From contig JAAYUS010000245.1 in the NCBI GenBank assembly GCA_012517605.1, forward strand, positions 1 to 47,568: a stretch of 47,568 nucleotides of DNA, read 5' to 3'. Below are positions 24,393 to 32,313 of this stretch, one piece after another. The position numbers were made by a program, and so were the translations under genes. The notes beneath the pieces were generated by a model. The model had not been told where the DNA came from, made no database searches, and saw only the letters and a program-made list of their open reading frames with translations. Positions within the stretch are counted from its first letter, which is position 1, and every line of letters begins with the position of its first letter. The DNA comes from Bacteroidales bacterium. Lineage in GTDB: Bacteria; Bacteroidota; Bacteroidia; Bacteroidales; VadinHA17.

Positions 24393-26627
24393 ATGGATAA
24401 AATCTTAAATTACCTGATATCATCATTCACAATCCTTGCTTTTAGTGCAAATCTGTCGGGGCAGGATGCCGTCAAAATAAAACGACTTACAGAACCAGTT
24501 ATTTTCGACGGACAACCCAATGAAGCGATATGGACTTCACTTGAGAAGTTCCCGCTTGTAATGCACAGGCCGAACTTTATGGCAAACCCTTCAGAGGAGT
24601 GCGACATAAGGATTGGATATGACAATGAATTTCTTTGGGTAAGCGCAAAGCTCTTTATGAAAGATGCATCAAAGATCTTCGCAGTAACTAAGAAAAGAGA
24701 TGAAATGCTTTTCGATTATGACGCATTCGGAATCATCCTCGACACATATAATGATAACGAGAACGGTCTGGCGTTTTTTACCGCCCCTACCGGTTTAAGG
24801 ACCGACTATACTGTTTCCAATGATGCCTCGGGGAACCACGAAACGGCCATGAATACAAGCTGGAACACGTTCTGGGATGTCAAAACGACCCGCGACGACA
24901 AAGGATGGTATGTGGAAATGAGGATCCCCTTTTCAAGCCTTAAATTCAAGCCTTCAGGAGATATGGCAACAATGGGCATCATCATAACCCGTAACATCAG
25001 TTCCAACAATGAAACTGATACCTATCCTGCCATCGATCCGAAATATGGCTTTATGGCTACAAACAAGGTATCGCAGGCTCAGACAATAGAAATTCAAGGC
25101 GCCAGACCTAAAAAACCTGTTTATATTTCACCATATGTCATAGGTGGTCTTTCCTGGGACTGGAAGAAGAATGATCCTGAAACAGAATATGTTAAAAATG
25201 ATCCATATCCCGACAAAACCTACAATGCCGGAATAGATGTGAAATATAATATAAACAGCAATTTAACCCTCGACCTGACAGCAAATACCGATTTTGCACA
25301 GGTTGAAGCTGATGACCAGCAGGTAAATCTTACAAGATATTCCCTCTTCTTCCCCGAAAAAAGGATGTTTTTCCAGGAGAGATCGAGTCTTTTTGATTTC
25401 AGTCTGGGAGGCCGGGCCGATAATCTCTTTTATAGCAGGAACATCGGGATTTCCGGACGTGAACCAATAAGGATTTACGGTGGGGCCAGGATTACCGGGA
25501 GATTAGGTAAGTGGGATATGGGATTTCTTAATATGCAGACTGAAGAGCATGAATCCACTCCGGGAGAGAACTTCGGAGTTCTGAGGATGAGACGACAGGT
25601 TATCAACCAGAACAGCTACGTTGGAGGTATTATCACATCCCGTATGGGAATGAACGGTACACAGAACCTTGCTTATGGAGTTGACGGAATATTCAGGATT
25701 TTCGGAGATGATTACCTCAATGTAAAATGGTCACAGGCATATGATTCAGAATCAGGTAAGAGCCTTAATTCCCTTGACCCTTCATTCATTCTTGCAAGCT
25801 GGGAACGCAGGTCAGAGGAAGGATTGGGATACAGGATAAATTATACATATTCAGGAAAGGAATTTAATCCCGGAATTGGTTTTATCCAGCGGGGGGGAGT
25901 CCAGGGAGTGAACGGCGAACTGCTTTACGGATGGTTTCCCGGAGAGAAATCAAAACTTCATGATTATAACATAAATGTCAGGGCTGAAAGGTATACAAGA
26001 ATTGAGGACGGGAATCTTGAATCGATGACGATATCACCAGGTTTTGAAATAAATACCAAGAAAAACCTTCATACTGAAATCTCTCTGCAATATCAGAAAG
26101 AAGGAGTATTTTTCGACTTTCCCTTATCAGAGGATATCTGGATAAAGGCTGGTGAATATTCATTTCTTGGTTTTGAAGGAAGCATAAATACTTCTGAATC
26201 AAGGGTAATCTCTGTCAGGGGCGAAATTAATGGCGGGAAGTTTTATGACGGCAACCGGATTGGCGTTCAGGTAATGCCAAATCTTAATCTTTCATCAAGC
26301 CTTAAATTATCAGGAGGTTATGAATTCAACAGAATATGGTTTCCCGACAGGGATAACAATAACAGCCTGAACATCCATTCAATTAACATGCGGGCATTAT
26401 ATATGCTGAATACAAAACTTTCAGCAACCGTGCTTGTCCAGTATGTAAATACAGAGGATGAGCTGATTGGCAATTTCCGCCTTCGTTACAATCCCCGCGA
26501 AGGAAATGATTTCTATATTGTATACAATGATCTCCGCGGCCTCAAAAGGCTTGATTCATACCCAAGACTTCCGGACTTCTTCAACAAGACAATAATGGTC
26601 AAATATACTCATACATTTATTCTATGA
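24393..26627 (+). CDS. CBM9-like / DUF5916 outer-membrane protein
   Basis: The 744-residue exported protein has a signal peptide (ending ANLSGQ), an N-terminal CBM9-like domain (about residues 25-215: EPVIFDGQPNEAIWTSLE, IRIGYDNEFLWVSAKL, GWYVEMRIPFSSL) and a C-terminal DUF5916 region (about 225-744). The latter is rich in alternating strands with FFPEKRMFFQERSSLFDF, and ends KYTHTFIL as a beta barrel would. The family is common in Bacteroidota, with unknown function; a surface glycan or peptide role is possible. It has its own 161-base leader and is followed by a repeat-bearing gap and the LytS-type kinase gene. Confidence 0.82.
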   Translation: MDKILNYLISSFTILAFSANLSGQDAVKIKRLTEPVIFDGQPNEAIWTSLEKFPLVMHRPNFMANPSEECDIRIGYDNEFLWVSAKLFMKDASKIFAVTKKRDEMLFDYDAFGIILDTYNDNENGLAFFTAPTGLRTDYTVSNDASGNHETAMNTSWNTFWDVKTTRDDKGWYVEMRIPFSSLKFKPSGDMATMGIIITRNISSNNETDTYPAIDPKYGFMATNKVSQAQTIEIQGARPKKPVYISPYVIGGLSWDWKKNDPETEYVKNDPYPDKTYNAGIDVKYNINSNLTLDLTANTDFAQVEADDQQVNLTRYSLFFPEKRMFFQERSSLFDFSLGGRADNLFYSRNIGISGREPIRIYGGARITGRLGKWDMGFLNMQTEEHESTPGENFGVLRMRRQVINQNSYVGGIITSRMGMNGTQNLAYGVDGIFRIFGDDYLNVKWSQAYDSESGKSLNSLDPSFILASWERRSEEGLGYRINYTYSGKEFNPGIGFIQRGGVQGVNGELLYGWFPGEKSKLHDYNINVRAERYTRIEDGNLESMTISPGFEINTKKNLHTEISLQYQKEGVFFDFPLSEDIWIKAGEYSFLGFEGSINTSESRVISVRGEINGGKFYDGNRIGVQVMPNLNLSSSLKLSGGYEFNRIWFPDRDNNNSLNIHSINMRALYMLNTKLSATVLVQYVNTEDELIGNFRLRYNPREGNDFYIVYNDLRGLKRLDSYPRLPDFFNKTIMVKYTHTFIL

Positions 26628-26689
26628 TATATTTTCTAAAATGAGTATTATGAATCATGAACATAGAAATAAACCAGCAGATTTTTTTA

Positions 26690-26767
26690 CCCCCTCCCAA
26701 GCCCTCCCATACAGGGGAGGAGGCATTGCAAGAAGCATTTCCCCCCTGGGGGAAACGGGAAAGGGCG
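26690..26767. repeat. CCCTCCC / GGGGAGG intergenic repeat element
   Basis: CCCCCTCCC and CCCTCCC runs at 26690-26709 face GGGGAGGAGG at 26714-26723, followed by a hairpin TTTCCCC-cctg-GGGGAAA (26738-26755). The 186-base ORF across it is judged non-coding. Related C/G-rich elements lie at 38411-38434 and 44496-44524. The rest of the 26628-26908 gap shows nothing else recognisable. Confidence 0.55.
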
Positions 26768-26908
26768 TTAAAAGCATAAGAAGCGAACATCTTATTTTAA
26801 GCACATTAAAATTGAACCTATATTAATATCAACTACTTCCATAGTTCATTTTTTCACATTGATAATGTTCCGGTATAAACCATTCAATACGTAATAAGCC
26901 CAGGTCAT

Positions 26909-27904
26909 ATGAAAAAGAAAATATTGCTCCAGGCTGGATTCTGGACTGCAGTTCTGACAATCAATCTTGCATTCATTGCAGGTGATGAGCTGAGAGCCGT
27001 ATTTTTTGAAACGGTTTGTGTCGGATTGTATGCAGTTGTATTCTATACAAACATACTTATCCTTTTCCCTTCGAAATACGAAAAGGATAAGATCAGATAC
27101 TGGATCTATGGCATCATTTTGATGGGTGTAATACTTGCATTGATCGAAATACTTAGCAATGTTGTTTTTGGCTCTCACAGACACCATCGCGGAGACTGGC
27201 TTGAAGTTCTTATGACATTCAGGCATGCCCTCTGGCTTTTCCTGATGTTCATGACAGGGACTGTCTATTCGATCCAGGAGATGCTTAACAGGAATATCAT
27301 CCATCAGGAAAAGATGATGGAAGAAAAGCTCAAAACAGAGCTTCAGCTCCTTAAGGCCCAGATAAATCCACACTTTCTTTTCAATGCACTTAACAACATC
27401 TACTCACTTACTTACATGAAATCCGAAAAAGCTCCGGAAAGCGTGCTTAAGCTTTCGGAAATGCTAAGGTATGTGCTCGACGACTGCAGCAATGATTCGG
27501 TGCCATTGCAGGGAGAGATAACATATATTTCAAACTTTATTGAATTCTATAAGATGAAGATCCCCGGGGAAAGAAACATCAGGTTTGAGCATTCTGCCGA
27601 AACAACTGATATTCCGATTGCACCAATGATTTTTATCCCATTTGTGGAAAATTGTTTTAAGTACAGCCGCCTTGAGGAAGACAAACAGGGATTCATAAGG
27701 ATATCCCTCACTGAATCCTCAGGCAGGGTTTCATTTTTGGCGGTAAACTCAATATTTAAAGGCCGTCCGATAACCGACGGATCCGGTAAGGGAATATCAA
27801 ATGTCAGGCAGCGGCTCGATATAATTTATCATGGTAAATATGAATTGAATACCTTTGAGGCAGATAATGAGTTTACTGTAGTATTGAACCTGAATCTGTC
27901 ATGA
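26909..27904 (+). CDS. LytS/YehU-type sensor histidine kinase
   Basis: The 331-residue membrane kinase has about four N-terminal transmembrane segments (residues 5-120), a short coiled coil (QEKMMEEKLKTELQLLKAQ), the His_kinase box INPHFLFNALNNIY with the phospho-acceptor His155, and a compact ATPase domain with PFVENCFKY and GKGISNVRQRL. It lacks a periplasmic sensor domain, so it probably senses a membrane signal or works with a partner. It overlaps the next gene by ATGA, so the two are translationally coupled. It lies between the DUF5916 gene and the serine hydrolase operon and may control nearby sugar genes; that is inference. Confidence 0.92.
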   Translation: MKKKILLQAGFWTAVLTINLAFIAGDELRAVFFETVCVGLYAVVFYTNILILFPSKYEKDKIRYWIYGIILMGVILALIEILSNVVFGSHRHHRGDWLEVLMTFRHALWLFLMFMTGTVYSIQEMLNRNIIHQEKMMEEKLKTELQLLKAQINPHFLFNALNNIYSLTYMKSEKAPESVLKLSEMLRYVLDDCSNDSVPLQGEITYISNFIEFYKMKIPGERNIRFEHSAETTDIPIAPMIFIPFVENCFKYSRLEEDKQGFIRISLTESSGRVSFLAVNSIFKGRPITDGSGKGISNVRQRLDIIYHGKYELNTFEADNEFTVVLNLNLS

Positions 27905-28614
27905 TTTTCAAATGCGCCATAATTGATGATGAGTTTCTGGCCCGCCAGTACCTGAAGGATTATGTCTCAAAAGTGCCTTTTCTTAAGCTTACAGGAGATT
28001 ATGATTCGCCTCTGCTGGCAATCGAAGACCTGAAAAACAATAATTTCGACCTTTTATTCCTCGATATACAAATGCCCGATATTTCAGGCCTTGAATTCCT
28101 GAAAACAATAAATCCCCAGCCCTTTGTTATTTTTACAACTGCATACAAAAAATATGCTCTCGAAGGTTATGAGCATAACACCATCGATTACCTGCTCAAG
28201 CCAATTTCATTTGAAAGATTCCTTAAGGCAGTAAACAAACTTAATGACCTTATCCAGATAGGGAAAGCTGAATCCGGCATTGTTCAATCTGAAAAACAAC
28301 CGACTGATTATCTGACGGTCAGGGCCGACAGAAAGTTGTATAAGGTCAGTTTTGATGATCTGATTTTTATTGAAGGTCAGCAAGCTTATGTCACATTCAT
28401 TACGAGGGAAAGAAAAATTACAGCCCTTATGTCGATGAAGGATCTGGAAAAAACGCTTCCGCAGGATCGGTTTATAAGGATACATAAATCCTATATTGCC
28501 TCCAGGAAATATATAAGTTCCCTTGATGGCAACCAGATAGAAATAAACGGGCAAAAACTTCCTGTCGGTAAAATTTACCGCGAACAGGTGCAAAAGCTGT
28601 TCAACATCAAATAA
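27901..28614 (+). CDS. LytTR-family response regulator
   Basis: The 237-residue regulator has an N-terminal receiver domain (AIIDDE acidic pair, phospho-acceptor Asp55 in FLDIQMPDISG, TTAY and DYLLKP) and a C-terminal LytTR DNA-binding domain (about residues 135-237: LTVRADRKLYKVSFDDLIFIEG, FIRIHKSYIAS, LPVGKIYREQV). LytTR proteins bind short direct repeats spaced by one or two helical turns. The array at 16075-16107 is an attractive but unproven target. The start codon overlaps the kinase stop. The gene converges on the serine hydrolase with 26 bases between stops and no clear terminator. Confidence 0.94.
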   Translation: MIFKCAIIDDEFLARQYLKDYVSKVPFLKLTGDYDSPLLAIEDLKNNNFDLLFLDIQMPDISGLEFLKTINPQPFVIFTTAYKKYALEGYEHNTIDYLLKPISFERFLKAVNKLNDLIQIGKAESGIVQSEKQPTDYLTVRADRKLYKVSFDDLIFIEGQQAYVTFITRERKITALMSMKDLEKTLPQDRFIRIHKSYIASRKYISSLDGNQIEINGQKLPVGKIYREQVQKLFNIK

Positions 28615-28640
28615 CTAATTCAGGAACCTTAAAACACGTT

Positions 28641-29909
28641 TCAGTCAGTCAGCGCCTGGTAAACCATCGCCCTGAACTTGTTCTGTATCTCACCGTGGCT
28701 CATTGGATACTGCTGCATGAAAAGCAGGCAGACAAGCCTTTCTTTAGGATCGGCCCAGTAAGTGGTTGCGAAATAACCGCCCCAGGCGAACGAACCTTCA
28801 GTAACGCCCAGCTGTGCCTGGCCTTCTTTGGTAGTAATTTCGAAGCCAAGCCCGAACTTGTCCTTCCCGACATAAAGGTCACCTATCTGATTTGAAGTAA
28901 TAAGCTCCACTGTGCGCCGTGCCAGAAGCCTCCTGCCGTTGTATTCCCCTTTGTTGAGAAGCATCTGAAGGAATATTGCATAATCCTTTGTTGTCGAACT
29001 TAGACCCGCCCCGCCTGCGAAATACTTGCCATTTGAAAGTGGATAGTTTAAAGCATCCTGTGGCATCGATGCTACCTTGTGCTCAGCATTTTCTGTGTTT
29101 ACCTTTACTAGCCTGCCTTTTTTGTCTTCAGGTAGATAAAACCATGTGTCGTTCATCCCGAGTGGTTCGAAAATCCTTTCCCTGAAATACTGATCAAGTG
29201 GTTTGCCCGAAAGAATTTCAATAAGATAGCCGATGACATCAACATTCAGGCCGTATGTAAATCTTTCGCCCGGCTGATGGACAAGAGGGAGCTTCCCAAG
29301 CGCCCTTATATCGTCGCCGATTGTAATATTATCATTCCCGAAACCTCCTTTTACACCGCCCTTTGTATATACTGCAGTCATCATTGGAGAGCCAATTCCT
29401 GCATAATCAATACCTGATGTATGGGTAAGAAGATCGCGGATGGTTACCTCGCGCTTTGCAGGTATTGTTGTGTATGTAGTGTCTTTAGGATTATACTTGT
29501 CAATAACAGTAGGATTTGAAAACTCGGGGATATATTTCGAAATCGGATCATCCAGAAGGAATTTCCCTTCTTCATACATCATCATAAGCCCGATGCTTGT
29601 AATTGCCTTTGTCTGTGAGGCTATTCGGAATATATCATCGGTCTTCATTGGAGTTCCAGTCTCGATGTCGCTTTCACCGAAAGCCCTGTTATAGATTATC
29701 TTGCCATCGCGGGCGATAAAACCGACCGCGCCCGCTATCCAGCCGTCTTTAATGCTTTTGATAAGCATGGTGTCGATCCGGTTAAGCCTTTCAGGTGAGA
29801 CCTGAACCGATTCGGGTGTCGAAACCGTGAGCTGGCTGACAGGTTTTTCAGTACAAGACTGGATAATTATCAGAAGAACTGCAAGCAGGAAGAGAAAACT
29901 TTTTTTCAT
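28641..29909 (-). CDS. Serine hydrolase lipoprotein, class C beta-lactamase/family VIII esterase type
   Basis: The 422-residue lipoprotein has a lipobox, IIQSC (Cys19). The active-site SxxK motif is SQTK (Ser98, Lys101), and the second motif is FTYGLNVDVIGYLIE, which resembles the Y-S-x-x-x-D-V-x-G pattern of family VIII esterases such as EstB more than the Y-x-N of true AmpC enzymes. GGAGLSSTTKDYAIFLQMLLNKGEY is conserved in this superfamily. Likely activity is deacetylation or hydrolysis of small esters or peptides, not antibiotic resistance. It is the last gene of a leftward operon, 31 bases after the second GH105 gene. Confidence 0.86.
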   Translation of the reverse strand: MKKSFLFLLAVLLIIIQSCTEKPVSQLTVSTPESVQVSPERLNRIDTMLIKSIKDGWIAGAVGFIARDGKIIYNRAFGESDIETGTPMKTDDIFRIASQTKAITSIGLMMMYEEGKFLLDDPISKYIPEFSNPTVIDKYNPKDTTYTTIPAKREVTIRDLLTHTSGIDYAGIGSPMMTAVYTKGGVKGGFGNDNITIGDDIRALGKLPLVHQPGERFTYGLNVDVIGYLIEILSGKPLDQYFRERIFEPLGMNDTWFYLPEDKKGRLVKVNTENAEHKVASMPQDALNYPLSNGKYFAGGAGLSSTTKDYAIFLQMLLNKGEYNGRRLLARRTVELITSNQIGDLYVGKDKFGLGFEITTKEGQAQLGVTEGSFAWGGYFATTYWADPKERLVCLLFMQQYPMSHGEIQNKFRAMVYQALTD

Positions 29910-29940
29910 TTATGTAAATTATTAATTATCATATTATTGG

Positions 29941-31065
29941 TTATTTCAATTTATACATCTCCGATCCTGCAAGCAGGAAGCATCCCAGACCAAAATCCTG
30001 GAAGTTGGGAACAACATCATAACCTACAGGCTGGCTGTCGGATGGCTGCTTTCCCGTTCCCTGTACATAACCCAGGAAACCATTCGGATGCAGGGCATCA
30101 TTCACAAGTCCGGACCATGCTTTATTAACGACCGGGAGATACTTTTTTTCACTTATGATCCCTTTATTAATGCACCAGGCCATAGCGTATGTAAACATTG
30201 CAGTTCCGGTAACTTCCTTACCTCCGAAGTTCGTTGGATCGAGAAGGCTCACATTCCAGAATCCATCCTCGCGCTGAACCTTTACAAGGGTTTTGAACAT
30301 CTCCCTGAGAGTTTTTACGTATTCCTTCCTGTAAGGAGAGTCATCAGGAAGGAATTCGAGTGTTCTGACAAGTGCGGCAGCCACCCAGCCGTTTCCTCTC
30401 GACCAGTAGCATCCTTTGCCGTTTGGTTCGGCATAGGGCGGATCGAAATCCTTATCCCTCCACCAAAGATGGTCCTTTGTGCTGTAAAGCCCGTTAGTGC
30501 CATGTTTATGCTTTGTGTACATGTACATTTCATGTGCACGGTCGAAATACCTGCTATCCTTAAAAACATATCCCAGCCGGGCAAATACTGGCATCGACAT
30601 ATGGATGGCATCTATCCAGCTCCAGTCATCAATTTTATCGGTAGCTATCATATTGTCGATACAGGCCTTTATATCCCTTATCCTTTCCTCTTTCGAAGGA
30701 TCAAGAAGGTAAAGGTCGATATACGTCTGCCCGCAGCACTGATCATCCCCGTTTCTGGTTGTTATGCCATTGCGCAGTCCCCATTTATGAAATTCGCCCC
30801 ATTTTAGTGCATAATCGAGATATGCCGGATCGGGGTTCAGCTTATATAGCGCAATCAGTCCCTCATAATAGGTTCCGCGGGTCCAGATGTTGCTTGGTCT
30901 TTCCCTTTCGGTAATTATTGTCTTCCCGACATCGGGCCAAAGCTCCATGAAGTATTGATTGGCAAGTACCATGGCTGACATGGTTCTGTCCTTCGTAAGG
31001 GACTGGCAACAAAGTCCGTATGATAAAGACAAAAGGATTACTGAAAGCTTAAGACATTTTTTCAT
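29941..31065 (-). CDS. Second GH105-type unsaturated uronyl hydrolase
   Basis: The 374-residue exported protein has a signal peptide (MKKCLKLSVILLSLSYGLC...). The (alpha/alpha)6 barrel carries WSWIDAIHMSMPVFARLGYVF with the candidate catalytic Asp, KGCYWSRGNGWVAAALVRTLEFLPDD, and TGTAMFTYAMAWCINKGII. It differs from the first GH105 in the DD motif (DA here), so the two probably act on different linkages. The start is ATG 31063-31065; the frame extends 13 codons upstream without an export signal. The adjacent ThuA/DUF4350-like gene ends 46 bases upstream. Confidence 0.87.
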   Translation of the reverse strand: MKKCLKLSVILLSLSYGLCCQSLTKDRTMSAMVLANQYFMELWPDVGKTIITERERPSNIWTRGTYYEGLIALYKLNPDPAYLDYALKWGEFHKWGLRNGITTRNGDDQCCGQTYIDLYLLDPSKEERIRDIKACIDNMIATDKIDDWSWIDAIHMSMPVFARLGYVFKDSRYFDRAHEMYMYTKHKHGTNGLYSTKDHLWWRDKDFDPPYAEPNGKGCYWSRGNGWVAAALVRTLEFLPDDSPYRKEYVKTLREMFKTLVKVQREDGFWNVSLLDPTNFGGKEVTGTAMFTYAMAWCINKGIISEKKYLPVVNKAWSGLVNDALHPNGFLGYVQGTGKQPSDSQPVGYDVVPNFQDFGLGCFLLAGSEMYKLK

Positions 31066-31111
31066 TGCCCTGTTTTGTGTTGATTTTTGATGTGATTTAA
31101 ACAACCGGACA

Positions 31112-31900
31112 TCAGCGTGCTTTTTCCAGAAGCAATCTGGTCAGGTTCTCAGCCGCCTTTCTGTTTTCAAAGCTTTCGGGCAGTCTGTCGTGATCTATAT
31201 ATTCATTATAGATCCACGGATCACCTATGGCAAAAACATAGCCCTTGCCGTAGGCTGTTTCGGCTATAAGTACCTTACCTTTTTCTTCAAGGACAGGTCG
31301 TGCCTTTCCTGAAAGATTGATATCCGATACTTCTTTTATATAGATCTTGCTGACACCTTTAAAAAGAGGATGATCGGGCAATCCGGTGGAAGCGCCCATC
31401 TCAAATTCAGTCCCGGTTACAGGATGAAGCGTCACATGGTTGAATGACATTCCAAAATTCCTCATCAGCTTATTCAGATGTGTGAATTCACAGTTTGGAG
31501 CATCATTGGCAAGTATTGTAAGCACCCCTCCCCTTTTCACCCAGTTTTTTATTGCTTTGATGTCGTCGTCCCCGATGTAATTTGGCGATTTTGATTCAGT
31601 AGTGGTATCAGGATCGACAATTATGTAAACATCGATTGTTCCGAGGATATTCTTAACCGGCTTTCCGATAGTAGTAATTTTTGCCCCGGCCGAAGTAAAG
31701 ATCTCACCCCAGCGTGAATATCCGCTCCATTCGGTGTCGGACCACAGATAATGATAAGGCTGGCCGGTTTTCTGATTCACCTCCCTGTTGAACCAGTTAT
31801 CCAGGCCGATGACTGGTTGTGCCGTAATACGGCTTATGCTTAACATCAGCAATAGGATCATCAACTGTAATGACTTTCCGGAAAACCCTTCATTTTTCAT
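31112..31900 (-). CDS. ThuA/DUF4350-like glutamine-amidotransferase-fold protein
   Basis: The 262-residue exported protein has a signal peptide (ending SISRITAQ). The mature part reads GLDNWFNREVNQKTGQPYHYLWSDTEWSG in pieces, then IIVDPDTTTESKSPNYIGDDDIKAIKNWVKRGGVLTILAND, a DUF4350/ThuA-like alpha/beta fold. As I recall, the same domain is found fused to GH88/GH105 enzymes in other Bacteroidota. Here it is a separate gene directly before a GH105, so the two products likely cooperate. The start is ATG 31898-31900; 14 more codons upstream are in frame but do not fit a signal peptide. Confidence 0.72.
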   Translation of the reverse strand: MKNEGFSGKSLQLMILLLMLSISRITAQPVIGLDNWFNREVNQKTGQPYHYLWSDTEWSGYSRWGEIFTSAGAKITTIGKPVKNILGTIDVYIIVDPDTTTESKSPNYIGDDDIKAIKNWVKRGGVLTILANDAPNCEFTHLNKLMRNFGMSFNHVTLHPVTGTEFEMGASTGLPDHPLFKGVSKIYIKEVSDINLSGKARPVLEEKGKVLIAETAYGKGYVFAIGDPWIYNEYIDHDRLPESFENRKAAENLTRLLLEKAR

Positions 31901-32313
31901 AATACGATTAATGTTATCTGAATTACAAGTAACCAGTTTCACATATTTTCCATTTTAAGCAAAATCCAGCTTGCATAGGATTATAATTGAAATGTAGTGT
32001 TTCATGGTAATTTCAAAAATAAACAATTTACCTGGAAATCCTTCAGAGAGATTCCCAAAATAGATTTAACAACCTGTTTATAATGTCTCTAAGTTAAAGA
32101 AATTGGTCCTTTGTAAACCTCTATTTACATTATTAACATACAAAATTTAATTTAGAATTAATATAAATTAATAACAGGATTGAAAATTTTGCGAAATCGA
32201 TTGTCACAAAATGGTTCTTTCTGACATGTTACAAAAAAGTCAATAAGATAAGCTTTAGAATAATCTAATTTGACAAATTGATAGTCTTTAATTAATTCAA
32301 AAAACTTTTAAAC
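31901..32313. other. AT-rich divergent intergenic region
   Basis: This gap separates the leftward sugar operon from the rightward type IX-secreted protein. It is markedly AT-rich and marks the left edge of the low-GC patch. Both promoters must lie here, but I find only near-matches such as CTAATTTG at about 32268, not an exact TAnnTTTG. No repeats or RNA genes are recognised. Confidence 0.5.

Noticed and set aside
26641-26826. A 61-codon plus-strand ORF between the DUF5916 and LytS genes
   Set aside because: It is read across the C/G-run repeat element, has an unusual composition and no recognisable protein features.
28641-29909. True AmpC beta-lactamase (antibiotic resistance)
   Set aside because: The second motif follows the family VIII esterase pattern, not Y-x-N, and the gene is a lipoprotein at the end of a sugar operon.
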